DNA of 21,380 nucleotides from Pleurobrachia bachei (GCA_000695325.1 AVPN01000031.1:125222-146601), one strand, 5' to 3'; positions 8,341-18,175 are shown, numbered from the stretch's first letter. Numbers and translations are program-made. The notes: a model not told the origin generated them from the letters alone.

Positions 8341-9043
8341 ATAGTGTCCCCTAGACTAGAGCTGCAATGATTTGTTTGTGGGTGAAAAGTGCTTTAGGAA
8401 AGTGCTTCTATAAATACATCTGAACTGAGTTTACTGAATGCTCCTTGAGATATTAAATTAAAGAGTGGGTGATCCATGAGACTGAAGGCAGTGCAGCAGC
8501 AAGTGTACGCCCCATTTTAGTAAGACTAAGAGGGTTAATAATGATATGAAAAATGTATGAACTGGTTTCATTTTCAACACCCTGGCCTCGTTATATATAT
8601 GGCCTAGACCCTCTCTCTCTTTCTCTTCTTCCCCCTTTCTCCTTCACGGCTTCACACCCTCTTCTCTATCCCCCTAGTTCTCTAATAATCAGATCGTAGA
8701 TGTTACAAGCAGGTTCTAGAATAATCCAAAAAATATCAGGGCTAAGTAAAGCAAAAAACTCCAAAAAGATCGATGATAACACCCCCTCCAATCCCTTAGC
8801 TCAGATTATTATATCTACAATAATTACATGCGTGCGTGCTGTTGTAGTAGGGAGGTGTGACAAATTATGGATGTGTTACAACTACTATACAAGTTGTTTA
8901 CAGTTATAGCACAAGCCAATAATATCGATTCATCAGATGTGAAGTTTGGTAGAGGTTGCGGGTTGTGTCACAGTGCTTGGACATATGGTAGCATGTGATT
9001 GCATGAGCCAATTAGTAGATTGTTCTCTATCTCTTGTGTTACA

Positions 9044-9046
<3 letters not shown>

Positions 9047-9087
<41 letters not shown>
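9047..9087. repeat. (TC)n microsatellite
   Basis: About 20 uninterrupted TC dinucleotides followed by a T run and a longer interrupted C/T-rich zone reaching about 9330. Confidence 0.95.
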
Positions 9088-9090
<3 letters not shown>

Positions 9091-9851
9091 CGCCCTCTGA
9101 TCTCTCACGCTACCACCAATCTGTCTTTCTCTTTATCAAGCCCTCGTCTTCTCTCTCCATATTTACCGACTTCATATGTTTCTATTCTATCATTCCCCCC
9201 CCCCATATCTCGCCATCTATCTCGCCCTCTCTCTATCTAGTAATATCTCGGCCTCCTTCTCTCTCCATCCCCTATCTTTCTATTCTTCTCTCTATTTCGC
9301 TATCTCGCTCACGATTCGAAATTTTTTTACTTTTAGCCTCAAAAAGGCTAATTTTGCGAAGATATGTTCAACGAAATTATCCCCAACCCTAACCACTATA
9401 CTGTAGCCTAAACTACGTTGTGCGATAATTCTTACTCCCCACCAAAGCAAATATTCGGCCCGAATTTTTCATTTATATATGATAAACGCTCCCCTCTCTC
9501 CCTTTCTCAACCCATTATCAGATGCATATTCTGTGACCTACATTACTTAACACATGAAATGGGAAATATTCCTGTATGCCAGGAAAGCAGTAGCGGGGTT
9601 TAGTAAACCGCACCTGTAAAACCATACAAATGGCGAACTGAGAAAAGCATGCAGCATAATATTCAGGTGCCGCCAGACGGAGGGAGAGAAGGCAAGTTCA
9701 TAATCTGATTTGATGATGCTCATCTAATCCTAATCCTACCATGTTTTATCCTGCTGCATTCCTATGATTCACCCAGTGCAATGATATCGTCTAATAGGCA
9801 TTCACAAGAGAGTACGCCGTGAGACGAATTTGAATATACCAACCACCCTAG

Positions 9852-9948
9852 CATGTCCTTTTGAAAAGTAAATGAGACCTATGCCTAACATGTTATGCAC
9901 ATTGCACATACATGTCCTTTTGGAAAGTAAATGGGACCTATACCTAAC
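9852..9948. repeat. 38-bp direct repeat pair
   Basis: CATGTCCTTTTGAAAAGTAA and the following 18 bases at 9852-9889 recur at 9911-9948 with three substitutions. The copies are separated by 21 bp of unrelated sequence (TGCACATTGCACATA-like). Confidence 0.85.
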
Positions 9949-10397
9949 TCATGTTCTTATGTTTTGAAAAGCAATCATGGGATTAGAATAATATGCTTTC
10001 TGTAGCCTGTATGGAAAATGGAGGGGGAATAAGATACCCTACTCCATTAGATTAAATAAACAATATATTTCTATTGTTATTCTTCAAGAAATATTAAAGA
10101 TAAAATGCTGAGCTATCGCGCTACGTGCTATATAGGATATGATGATAATTCATGGAAAAATTTAGAATTTTTGAAATATCACGGCATCACGCATGATATG
10201 TAGGTATTGTGAATTCAACCAATGAATTATCGTGACAGGTTATACACGATGACATTTCTTGACAGGTGTTTAGCGCCGTTTAGAGAATACAGATGCCGAC
10301 GCATGTTTTATGCCTAAGTTTCAAAATCTTCCTCAAAAGTCCCATATTTGAATTAATGAAAGTGCAGCTTTTTTCTCGAACTATAAGTATATATATA

Positions 10398-11629
10398 GAG
10401 AGAAACTTACATAAAAAGAGTGATAATACATTGAATAATTAATTAGTTGAATTTTTGCAGTTTTGTCCCAGTTTTGTCTAAGATTATCATCCGTACACTA
10501 CAGGTTCAGTATGTACTCCCTGAAAATATTACGAGATACTTCCGACACGTAATTACACACATAATATCATAATAGTTTAGGGTTTGGAAGACACAAGCTA
10601 AATATATTCGTGTTTTTGCACCGATTGCTTGACAGGATACACGGTCACAGATTTAGGACAGCCGCCACATGGTTGGGGATCAGCGGCCACATGTAGGATA
10701 CCCTGTTAACTGATTCCCTTGATCGCCATGACAAACATCTCACAAACTGTAGTAGATAAATGGAGAGTATATAATTCCATTGGATTTATCCAAGTCCACC
10801 TGCTGCTTTGTCTATTCTTCATAGTTTCTGTTTATCTAACACGAGAAGGGAAGTCGATCCTGTGGGCACCCCTGAGCGACGACATCCAAGAACCAATCGC
10901 ACTCCCTCCTCGGGCAAGCATCAACAGACTCAGGAGCTGGAGTTCCACTCCTCAAAGCACACCCGTACTGGTAGGCCTGGTTGAGGGAGCACTCCTGCAT
11001 GGAGGTCATCCTATCTCCATTACACTGTAGCTCGTTACAGCTCATGGTAGCACCGTTCCCGCAGGTTCCCCACCTCCACAACCTGTTCATGGTCATGTCG
11101 TAGTCAGCACAGCCCCGGGCATCCCTGCTCGAGCACTCATCAGCCCCGGTGTCCAGCCTACACTTCCCCCCGGTGTACCCCACCTGCCAGTTCCGCCTGT
11201 TCCTGGAGTAAGACCCAAAACAGAGACCCACCTGGGACCTACCAAAGCTGAGACTTCGTTTAGGGTCTGTCCTCACGTTCTTTAGGGAGATGTGACCCGC
11301 CATGATTCCGTCGTAGAAGGCCATGAACCCGGGACAATCCACAATGGCATGCCATTCATCGAATTTGATGTTACAATTGGTTCCCGGGACATCTCGTGCC
11401 TCTCCCTCTCTGTTAAGAGGCCACTTGACACCGTTCATGTTGACAAACCATCCTCGTTGTACCTCAAACATTCCCGAGCCAATGTAGAACGTCATGGATT
11501 GCAGGGAATCCTTGCCCTGGAAGTTATCGAACGTTCCGTACACGTAGAACGGGTTACGGTATCCGTTCTCCTGGTCCAAATCAGCCGCCAGGACATGGGA
11601 ACAGGCAAAGTCGTAGAAGTTAGCGGAGA
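10398..11629. repeat. tandem duplication of the VWD-gene 3' half, unit A (gene-distal)
   Basis: About 1.23 kb, repeated head-to-tail at 11630-12856. The left border is GAGAGAAACTTAC. The right border is the TTAGCGGAG inside the VWD exon. It includes the C-terminal coding region plus ~440 bp of 3' flank. The units differ by a handful of changes: 10 bp extra (TTTGTCCCAG-like) in this unit near 10465, 4 bp fewer near 10540, a 2-bp indel near 10820, and a coding indel near 11043. Confidence 0.93.
10836..11628 (-). pseudogene. detached duplicate of the VWD-protein C-terminus (intact frame, no start)
   Basis: The frame enters from the duplication junction in the VWD domain (ANFYDFACSHVL) and reads intact to the TAG at 10838-10836. 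It carries the remainder of the VWD domain, then a cysteine-rich tail (motifs RWGTCGNGATMSC, SVDACPRRECDW, VVAQGCPQ) that the gene-proximal copy loses by frameshift. Upstream of the junction there is only duplicated 3' flank, with no promoter, start or signal peptide. As assembled it can be translated only if joined by splicing or readthrough, for which there is no obvious signal. Alternatively this is the true C-terminus of the gene and the duplication is an assembly artefact. Confidence 0.75.
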
Positions 11630-12856
11630 GAGAGAAACTTACATAAAAAGAGTGATAATACATTGAATAATTAATTAGTTGAATTTTTGCAGTTTTGTCT
11701 AAGATTATAATCCGTACATTACAGGTTCAGTATGTACTCCCTGAAAATATTACGAGATACATACTTCCGACACGTAATTACGCACATAATATCATAATAG
11801 TTTAGGGTTTGGAAGACACAAGCTAAATATATTCGTGTTTTTGCACCGATTGCTTGACAGGATACACGGTCACAGATTTAGGACAGCCGCCACATGGTTG
11901 GGGATCAGCGGCCACATGTAGGATACCCTGTTAACTGATTCCCTTGATCGCCATGACAAACATCTCACAAACTGTAGTAGATAAACGGAGAGTATATAAT
12001 ACCATTGGATTTATCCAAGTCCACCTGCTGCTTTGCCTATTCTTCTCATAGTTTCTGTATATCTAACACGAGAAGGGAAGTCGATCCTGTGGGCACCCCT
12101 GAGCGACGACATCCAAGAACCAATCGCACTCCCTCCTCGGGCAAGCATCAACAGACTCAGGAGCTGGAGTTCCACTCCTCAAAGCACACCCGTACTGGTA
12201 GGCCTGGTTGAGGGAACACTCCTGCATGGAGGTCATCCTATCTCCATTACACTGCAGCTCGTTACAGCTCAATAGTAGCACCGTTCCCGCAGGTTCCCCA
12301 CCTCCACAACCTGTTCATGGTCATGTCGTAGTCAGCACAGCCCCGGGCATCCCTGCTCGAGCACTCATCAGCCCCGGTGTCCAGCCTACACTTCCCCCCG
12401 GTGTACCCCACCTGCCAGTTCCGCCTGTTCCTGGAGTAAGACCCAAAACAGAGACCCACCTGGGACCTACCAAAGCTGAGACTTCGTTTAGGGTCTGTCC
12501 TCACGTTCTTTAGGGAGATGTGACCCGCCATGATTCCGTCGTAGAAGGCCATGAACCCGGGACAATCCACAATGGCATGCCATTCATCGAATTTGATGTT
12601 ACAATTGGTTCCCGGGACATCTCGTGCCTCTCCCTCTCTGTTAAGAGGCCACTTGACACCGTTCATGTTGACAAACCATCCTCGTTGTACCTCAAACATT
12701 CCCGAGCCAATGTAGAACGTCATGGATTGCAGGGAATCCTTGCCCTGGAAGTTATCGAACGTTCCGTACACGTAGAACGGGTTACGGTATCCGTTCTCCT
12801 GGTCCAAATCAGCCGCCAGGACATGGGAACAGGCAAAGTCGTAGAAGTTAGCGGAG
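11630..12856. repeat. tandem duplication of the VWD-gene 3' half, unit B (gene-proximal)
   Basis: This copy is continuous with the 5' part of the VWD gene (12857-13819), so it marks the original register. It carries a 1-bp insertion at about 12272 relative to unit A, which breaks the reading frame. Coding sequence is otherwise almost identical between units, and the non-coding part differs mostly by small indels. Confidence 0.93.
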
Positions 12857-13819
12857 TCATCAAACTGCTCCACAACACCGGATGGGAAGATGGTACAAGT
12901 GGGCATCTGTTCTTTGGCCTCATAGCCAGCAGCGATCGTAGGTGGTTCAGTGGCCTCCATCTCTAGATTGAACTTGCTGGTGTACTCTCGGTTACACTGC
13001 CTGATAGTGGCAACATACTCCCCGGCATCACCGTCACCTATTGTCAACTGGAGAGATCCACGGGTCTCAGCCAGGGTCCTATACCTCCCTCCCTCCTTGT
13101 GCTTCCACTCAACCTCAGCTCGGGGAGTGCCGTACCTGGAGATGCCAGCATTGAGCCTCACTCGCTCCCCAATCTCAACCATCTGGGTGATGTCCTGTTC
13201 TCGTACCCTCATCCGATCCTCCACATCACACTCACACGTCCAGGTCCCATCGCTGTAGTCAGGTATACACCTATCCATGGGCCCACAGTCGGATAGTTCT
13301 TCACAGATATCCGCAATGATCACCTCACATTGGGCTTTGGAGACGAGTCCCTGGGGCAGACCACTGCCGTGCTGGACAACGCACGTGTAAAACCCTTCGT
13401 GGTCTTCCTTGTTGGCGTCATTGTAGTAGGAGAACTCCCTTTTCACTGTCCTGTAGCTGTCTTCTGTCAAAATGGCCTCAAATTCCTTGGGAGGCAATTC
13501 CTCATGTGGCATGAACAACTGAAGGGGGCTATGATTTTAGCACTATGATTGTTTGGGGTTAAAGGCTCATTTTGTTAAGTTCTAACCCTCGGAGGGGAGA
13601 CAGAGGGCCGAACTAGGCTCACTTTGTTAAGTTCTAAGCCTCGGGGGAGAGAGGGTCGAACTATAGGCTCACCTTAATAGCAATAGCGATGTCACTACCA
13701 CAGCCGATGTCAAAGAAATCTCCAGGTTTAACCCACTTCTTCGTACAGAGGTCTATATCCCCGAATCTCTGACCGAGAACGGACGAGACCGTCAGCGCCA
13801 GTAGCGCCACCAAAATCAT
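12262..13819 (-). CDS. secreted Ig-EGF-Ig-VWD protein, frameshifted at its C-terminal end
   Basis: Likely an extracellular matrix or adhesion protein; the exact family is not recognised. Exon 1 is 13819-13673 (49 codons). The ATG opens a signal peptide (MILVALLALTVSSVLG) followed by the start of Ig domain 1 (GDFFDIGC). The GTGAGC donor and CAG acceptor are both in phase 0, and exon 2 runs from 13518. Residues about 35-105 form Ig 1, ending in HEGFYTCVV. Residues 121-146 form an EGF-like unit with six cysteines (ICEELSDC..RC..WTCECDVED). Residues ~160-230 form Ig 2, whose cysteines are replaced (RLNAG, DAGEYVA). Residues ~255-420 form a VWD-type domain (CTIFPSGVVEQF, YGTFDNF), followed by Cys-rich sequence. 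A 1-bp insertion near 12272 turns GATMSCNEL into GATIEL-stop at 12262, removing about 70 residues that survive in the duplicate at 10836-11035. One unbroken exon of more than 400 codons for four domains is unusual. Confidence 0.85.
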
Positions 13820-14816
13820 TTCTAGGGAGTGCAGTAGATTATGAACTAGATAGGCCGATGAGAGACAGTTGCTGCCAAAATAAAAAGTTTTAGGCGTGGC
13901 ATTTTAGGTTACTACATTAGTGGCAGGCCAAACACGGCAAATTTCCGCAGCATCCACGCCAAAATAACTGCGTGATTTTTGAGGAATATCTCTAGCATAT
14001 ATGAGCAACTATGCCAGGAGGACAAATATATAACGTGACAGGGGGTCGTATATGCAGGATATTTATCCTTGCAAGGATCCCCCTCCTCCAGCGCTGGGTA
14101 ATCATATTAATAAGTAATCGTGCATAATAGAACGAGAGACATGGAGCGAGGGGATCTGGGGGTCACGTGGGGGTCATCTGAAAAAGAGAGATCTAGGGAA
14201 TAAGAAAGGCAGATACCTTATGATACTTTTATAGGATATATTTGTAGGTTTTATATTAGTAACGAAGTTATCCCTTCCTTAAAAATTGCACGAAGGTCGC
14301 GATCAGGCGAAGGCTTATAGGGCTTAGATAATGATAGCTAGGATCACAATTCCTGTACTAACAACTTCAAATGGTATCGAACAGAGAGAACACGATGGAC
14401 GTTTTAGTATAATTGACTGACTCAAAATGTAGATATCTTTAGATGTCTTATATAGAAAGAGTTGGCATGGGACGGAGACTGTAGAGTCAGTGTAGACGGA
14501 GCACGTTATAATGCAACATATTGAAACTGAATAATGCAGTTCACGTGTCTGATCACTTTGTGTGTCGCGACAATTCAGGACCTATCAGGAACCAGCTGCC
14601 GTCGACCCTTAGAATATAGTCACGTGTGTTGCAGCTTCTCCTCTGTGGTCTGACCAAGTTCTGTCTAGGGTGAATAAACCGGATATAATAATAGCTGCAG
14701 ATCCATATTATGTGAATGAAATTCATTGTTTTTTGTATGACTTGGTCAGCTCTTGTCGACATGATGGAGAGCTGTTTTCTGAGAAGTTACACTTACAACT
14801 GTTTTTCTCCCCTTAG
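13820..14816. other. intergenic region between the divergent VWD and coiled-coil genes
   Basis: No coding exon identified. On the minus strand CTTTTTATTTTGG at 13876-13888, ~60 bp upstream of the VWD ATG, is a weak TATA-like element. A perfect 14-bp palindrome ATCCTTGCAAGGAT lies at about 14065-14078. The missing upstream exons of the plus-strand coiled-coil gene could lie here, but none was recognised. Confidence 0.4.
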
Positions 14817-15307
14817 AGACGAAGCAAAGTTTACGGCAGACAGAGGAGAAGAACAGAAAGAAGGAGAAGGAGAAGATCGAGCTGGAGGGTCACCTTGTGA
14901 AAATAAGGAGTGAGCTGAGTAAAACTGAGACCAAGCTGAAAGAAGTCAAAGAAAAGGTAAGTTTTAGTTTGATAAATATTATAATGGTACCGGTACCCTA
15001 TACATAGTAAACGCATGGGAGATCTGTTGCAGAAACAGCTCTTTTTTTATTTTTTTCACAAAAAAACAATGCACGTTTTCAAAAAACATCTCTGTTTTTC
15101 CAACTGTTTAGAACAATTAAAACCAGTATAACTAAACTATGGGATCCTAATACTCAGGAGGCTACGTTACAAGAGACTCTCTCTGAGCGGGATACCTTGG
15201 TTGAAGATCAGAAAATCAAGATCAAGGAACAGACTGGGGAGATTGAGAAGTTCAAGAATTTAATGGCCATGTTCCACAACCTGAGCAACACGGGCACTGC
15301 GAAATGA
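14817..15307 (+). CDS. C-terminal coiled-coil exons of an unidentified protein (5'-partial model)
   Basis: Two exons. Exon 14817-14956 follows the acceptor TTTTTCTCCCCTTAG, starts with two bases of a split codon, reads 46 codons and ends at the strong donor AAG/GTAAGT. Exon 15158-15307 follows CTAATACTCAG, starts in phase 0, and gives 49 residues to the TGA. The peptide is strongly charged and helical with heptad-like leucine spacing (KIELEGHLVKIRSELSKT, LVEDQKIKIKEQTGEIEK), ending NLMAMFHNLSNTGTAK. This suggests a coiled-coil scaffold or cytoskeletal protein tail. No specific family is recognised, and upstream exons and a start codon were not found. It converges on the minus-strand EF-hand exon, the two stops lying about 290 bp apart. 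Confidence 0.65.
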
Positions 15308-15595
15308 ACACGCAGAAGGAGTGGAAGACTCAATCGCCATTGTGAGGTCATGGTATTCTTCAAATTAGTAGACGTGAGAAGCTAATTCGTGATGATAAAT
15401 TGTTGGTTATTCAACTTCAAGAACACGTAAGGACAATTACAAATTGTTGTAAGTGACAAGTCAAACTTCAAATTCCAATATTAAGATATTATTTGTAGTC
15501 TATACCCATATGTCATTAGACCCGGATATATTCACATATTAGGATCATTCAGACAAACAATATATTCTCAGGGGGAGGTTTCACAAAATGACTCT

Positions 15596-15724
15596 TCATC
15601 CGCTTTCGTTGAAGTGAAAGGCCCGTAACATCTCTGCGTAGCACATTTTACCGTCCTGATCGACATCGACCGCCGCCAGGAAGTCCTCGACGTCCGCCCA
15701 GGAGTAGCAGCAACTATCGGATGC
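15596..15724 (-). CDS. terminal exon with a canonical EF-hand
   Basis: Minus-strand exon starting after TTGCAG at 15725-15726 in phase 0 and reading 42 residues to the TGA at 15598-15596. It holds helix WADVEDFLAAV, the loop DVDQDGKMCYAE with Asp at 1, 3 and 5, Gly at 6 and Glu at 12, and helix MLRAFHF. This is a full calcium-binding EF-hand signature with one hand per exon. It could be the last exon of the EF-hand-like gene at 17501-18175: a phase-0 junction is possible from a weak donor at 17570/17569 (CCCG/GTCGTGAG). That would give a ~1.85-kb intron containing the mobile elements. Confidence 0.65.
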   Translation of the reverse strand, partial: ASDSCCYSWADVEDFLAAVDVDQDGKMCYAEMLRAFHFNESG

Positions 15725-15898
15725 CTGCAATTTGTCATAGTTATATTCGGGAGACACATAATATGCCCAGTGCAAAGATTTCAAAAAATGCCACGAATCT
15801 TAAATTGCACCAAACATTTTTGCCACCAACTTTTAGCCTCTTATTACTAAAACTTGTGTTTACTAAAAGGTATTCTTGAGTTTATTACCATGGAACAG

Positions 15899-16056
15899 TT
15901 GTTGTTGTTAATAATAACAACTTTAATAATAAAAAATTAGATTGCTTTGACGAAAAAAAATAAGTAAAATTTCACAGTCCTGGCGGGTCTCGAACCCACA
16001 TAGTTGTCGACAATTGATTGTTAGGTCAATCGCTTTAACCACTCGGCCACTGAGGC
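15899..16056 (-). mobile_element. probable tRNA-derived SINE
   Basis: From the tRNA-like head at 16056 the minus strand runs ~120 bp to a simple TTATTATTAAAG / TTATTATTAACAACAACAAC tail (15899-15936), as SINE 3' ends commonly do. No clear target duplication was found. An internal T8 run would compromise full-length transcription. Confidence 0.4.
15976..16056 (-). tRNA. tRNA-Ser/Leu-like sequence, probably the head of a SINE or a tRNA pseudogene
   Basis: On the minus strand the A box TGGCCGAGTGG is perfect, the T arm GTGGG-TTCGAGA-CCCGC pairs fully, and a long variable arm (TTGTCGACAA) marks a class II tRNA. Against a functional tRNA: the anticodon stem ATTGA/TCAAT encloses an 8-base loop, and the acceptor GCCTCAG does not pair with the 3' CAGGACT. 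Eight T residues 16 bp downstream (15953-15960, read on minus) would end Pol III transcription. A tRNA-derived retroelement head or a degenerate copy is more likely than a working gene. Confidence 0.5.
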
Positions 16057-16402
16057 TCTTGCTTGACTCGCTTTTAGCGCTATTTATATGTGCGCGCAAT
16101 ACCGAATTAAGGGCCTGAGGGCATAAAAAGGGCCTAGTTGCTACAGCAACATGCGAATGTGCCATCGAATGTGCCACCAAATTAGCAAGATTCGCATTTG
16201 CGAATGGAATGAGGTAGAAACATGAAATTTTGTACCCCGACCTACTTTTTGACGCTGATCACGATGGAAGCATCTATTTGACTCAAAAATGTACCAATTT
16301 TGCTGTGCAGCAAATTTTTGCCATTTTAGCTCAAAATTCGATAAGTTTTGCCACTAATTATATTCGCAAATTAGCACAATCTTTGCACTGGGAATCTTGG
16401 TG

Positions 16403-16503
16403 TACCGCTCTGAATCTGGGCAGTGTTGGACTCATGTCAATGATCCAGCCCTGTCTGGACTGAGCGGTATACTAAAAACCCTTTATTATTATTATTATTA
16501 TTA
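16403..16503 (+). mobile_element. 3' end of a non-LTR retroelement: stem-loop plus (ATT)n tail
   Basis: TACCGCTC at 16403-16410 pairs with GAGCGGTA at 16462-16469, enclosing a second partial stem (CAGTGTTGGAC / CCAGCCCTGTC-like). About 15 bp later an (ATT)n tract fills 16483-16503. A stem-loop followed by a short tandem tail is a common arrangement at the 3' ends of LINE-dependent elements. The body probably extends left over 16130-16400, which is AT-rich and non-coding; its 5' limit is not visible. Confidence 0.4.
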
Positions 16504-16990
16504 ATTGTCACTCAACTCCAGTTCCATGTCTCGTTCCAACTTTCGAACCTGTAATGACCAAATCACACAAACTGCAGGGACTAATTTGTAGCAAATTTAT
16601 TTTATTTTATTAGCCTGGCCTAGAAGCACAAGATCATATCTTGTAAGGAAATATTTTTTAAATCACTAGAAAGCGTTAAAAGTCGAAAATCGCTAAAAAA
16701 AGACAGTTTTTACCGTTTTACGCAAAAGGCCAAAAGCGTACGATTTTAATTTTATGTTTTTCGGATTCCTCGGTCAAAAATACGTAACCTAGTTCCAGTC
16801 TGCAAAAAATTATATCTAGTCGAGGTTACACCTCCTTCAGGCCCACCATGTCCAGACCCCGCGACAACTCTCTTGTGGCCATACTCACGGAACTATAGGT
16901 AGTTAGGTTTTATCCTTCAGCTCACTCCTTCACATTTCCACGCCACATCAATGCTCACGCGGATGCTTTTGGTGAGTGCATGATAATGTA

Positions 16991-17275
16991 TTGGGCACGT
17001 CGCGCCCCTCCAGAATCGGCGGGTATTTTCCCATTCTCACAAGGCCATAATATAACGATTCACCCCTGTCAGACCTGTCAGGCCAATGCTCTGACTACAG
17101 TTCTCGCGCGAGAAGTGGGCCAGGCCAATGCTCTGACAGATTCACCCAGTACTCGCTTGGGCACGTCGTGCCCCTCATGTTCGGGCGCGCGAACATGAGG
17201 GGCGCGACGTGCCCAAGAGAGTACTGGGTGAATCGTTATGGCCTTGTGAGAATGGAAAATACCCGCCGAGATCAA
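16991..17275. mobile_element. foldback element with ~45-bp inner hairpin arms and a second outer inverted repeat
   Basis: Inner hairpin 17139-17234: GATTCACCCAGTACT...CATGTTCG, loop GGCGCG, CGAACATG...AGTACTGGGTGAATC, with only a few mismatches. Outer arms: GCGGGTATTTTCCCATTCTC at about 17019 is inverted as GAGAATGGAAAATACCCGC at about 17249, together with GGCCATAA..ACGATTCACCC inverted as GGGTGAATCGTTATGGCC. A further direct copy of the TTGGGCACGTCG..GCCCCTC block stands at 16991-17010. Between the arms are a duplicated GGCCAATGCTCTGAC and a perfect TCTCGCGCGAGA palindrome. There is no protein. This fits a foldback or MITE-like DNA element. Confidence 0.75.
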
Positions 17276-17300
17276 GATGCGAAATGAGTGAAGGATAGGT

Positions 17301-17366
17301 GAGTCACTGAGTAGGAGAGTCACTGAGTAGGAGAGTAGCTGCACTCAGTGCAAGTACAGTGCAGCT
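17301..17366. repeat. two perfect 16-bp tandem copies followed by a small hairpin
   Basis: GAGTCACTGAGTAGGA occurs at 17301-17316 and again at 17317-17332. It is followed at 17337-17366 by AGCTGCACT..AGTGCAGCT, a 9-bp stem. Confidence 0.85.
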
Positions 17367-17500
17367 AGGCGAGTTGCAACAGATTGGCGAGGAGATATAC
17401 CATTGCAGGTATTGCTTGAACGATGACTCATTGGATGAGAGACTCGAGATCCATGATGGGAATTAGGCCCGGGATCTAGAGAGGCAAATAGAAGCAGAGC

Positions 17501-18175
17501 TCAACCAATGAATGAGAGAACAACGAGAACTGAACTAGCCCGCCCTTTCTCCCCTCTCTGTCTCACGACCGGGCTGTCCCCTATGATCTCTCTGAGATAA
17601 TGTGATAGGGGGAAGCGGCCATCTCCGTAGTATTTGAAGTCCATTCTAGTCAACAGGTCTGTGGCCTGCTTAAAGGTCAGAAACCTGGAAAAGGACAAAA
17701 CACAGAATCAGTCTTACAAGGCTTTTGAAAAGCAGTATATAGAGACTTTAAGAGTCTTTTTATTAAAGAGGCTTTCAGGCTTCGTCACCGACATATGTCG
17801 CGACAAAACATGATCATGCATCCTTCATGATGGTGTACCTTTGTTCTCCTGATTCCTTGTAAAAGTAGTCTTGGTAGAGCTTTACGGCATTGAAATCAAA
17901 CTTCTCCCGAACCTTCCTATTGGAGAATAAAAATCAGATTAAAATCGCCAAGCTGCCTCATGTAGCTCGCAAGTGGCACGCGAAGTTAGCGGGTCACGGG
18001 GTCTGGCACTCAGCCGACCATCCCCTAACGAGGGAGTTTGGACGACTTGTCTGAGTTTCTCGTTCCCTGCTGTTAGTGTTAGAACTTAGAAGGCTTCTAA
18101 TCTGCAGGATCGGACTGTAATATATTCTCACCTTAGACCCTCATCAGGAGCAATCATGGCTGGGGCTGACGACAT
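17501..18175 (-). CDS. small EF-hand-like protein, three coding exons
   Basis: Exons, minus strand: 18175-18132, 17916-17839 and 17684-17501. The borders are GTGAGA / TTCTCCAATAG and GTACAC / CTTTTTCCAG-type, and both junctions split an Arg codon as AG|G, so phases agree. The ATG at 18175 gives MSSAPAMIAPDEGLR. The product of ~101 residues ends at the TGA at 17501. It contains two degenerate EF-hand-like helix-loop-helix units: loop KESGEQRFLTFK between NAVKLYQDYFY and QATDLLTRM, then loop KYYGDGRFPLSH before YLREIIG. Both lack the acidic ligands, so calcium binding is doubtful. The last ~25 residues (VVRQRGEKGRASS onward) look like intron read-through, and a cryptic donor at 17570 would join in phase to the canonical EF-hand exon at 15724. 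The family is not recognised. Confidence 0.6.
17940..18131. other. intron between first and second exons of the EF-hand-like gene
   Basis: The sequence from the GTGAGA donor at 18131 to the acceptor before 17916 contains nothing recognised. It is somewhat GC-richer than neighbouring introns (GCGGGTCACGGGG region near 17990). Confidence 0.5.

Larger units (their letters stand above)
8341..10397. other. no gene recognised; pyrimidine-rich and AT-rich sequence
   Basis: No splice-consistent coding exon was found. C/T-rich sequence dominates at about 8610-8690 and 9030-9330, and reading frames rich in Ser/Leu/Pro there are artefacts of the TC bias. The remainder is AT-rich, with a small direct repeat at 9852-9948. 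Confidence 0.5.

Noticed and set aside
8946-9406. Ser/Leu/Pro-rich plus-strand frames over TC-rich DNA
   Set aside because: They are created by the TC microsatellite in several overlapping frames, with no splice or domain support.
10398-12856. Pair of LTRs of a retrotransposon
   Set aside because: The two 1.23-kb repeats are directly adjacent with no internal region, primer-binding site or pol, and they contain coding exon sequence.
11292-13258. Plus-strand reading frames of 100-148 codons opposite the VWD exon
   Set aside because: They are antisense shadows of a long GC-rich exon. They appear identically in both duplication units and resemble no protein.
15976-16056. Functional tRNA gene
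   Set aside because: The acceptor stem does not pair and the anticodon loop has eight bases, so a SINE head or pseudogene is preferred.
16980-17344. Opposing 72- and 88-codon frames around 17.1 kb
   Set aside because: They are mirror products of the long inverted repeat and have no protein character.
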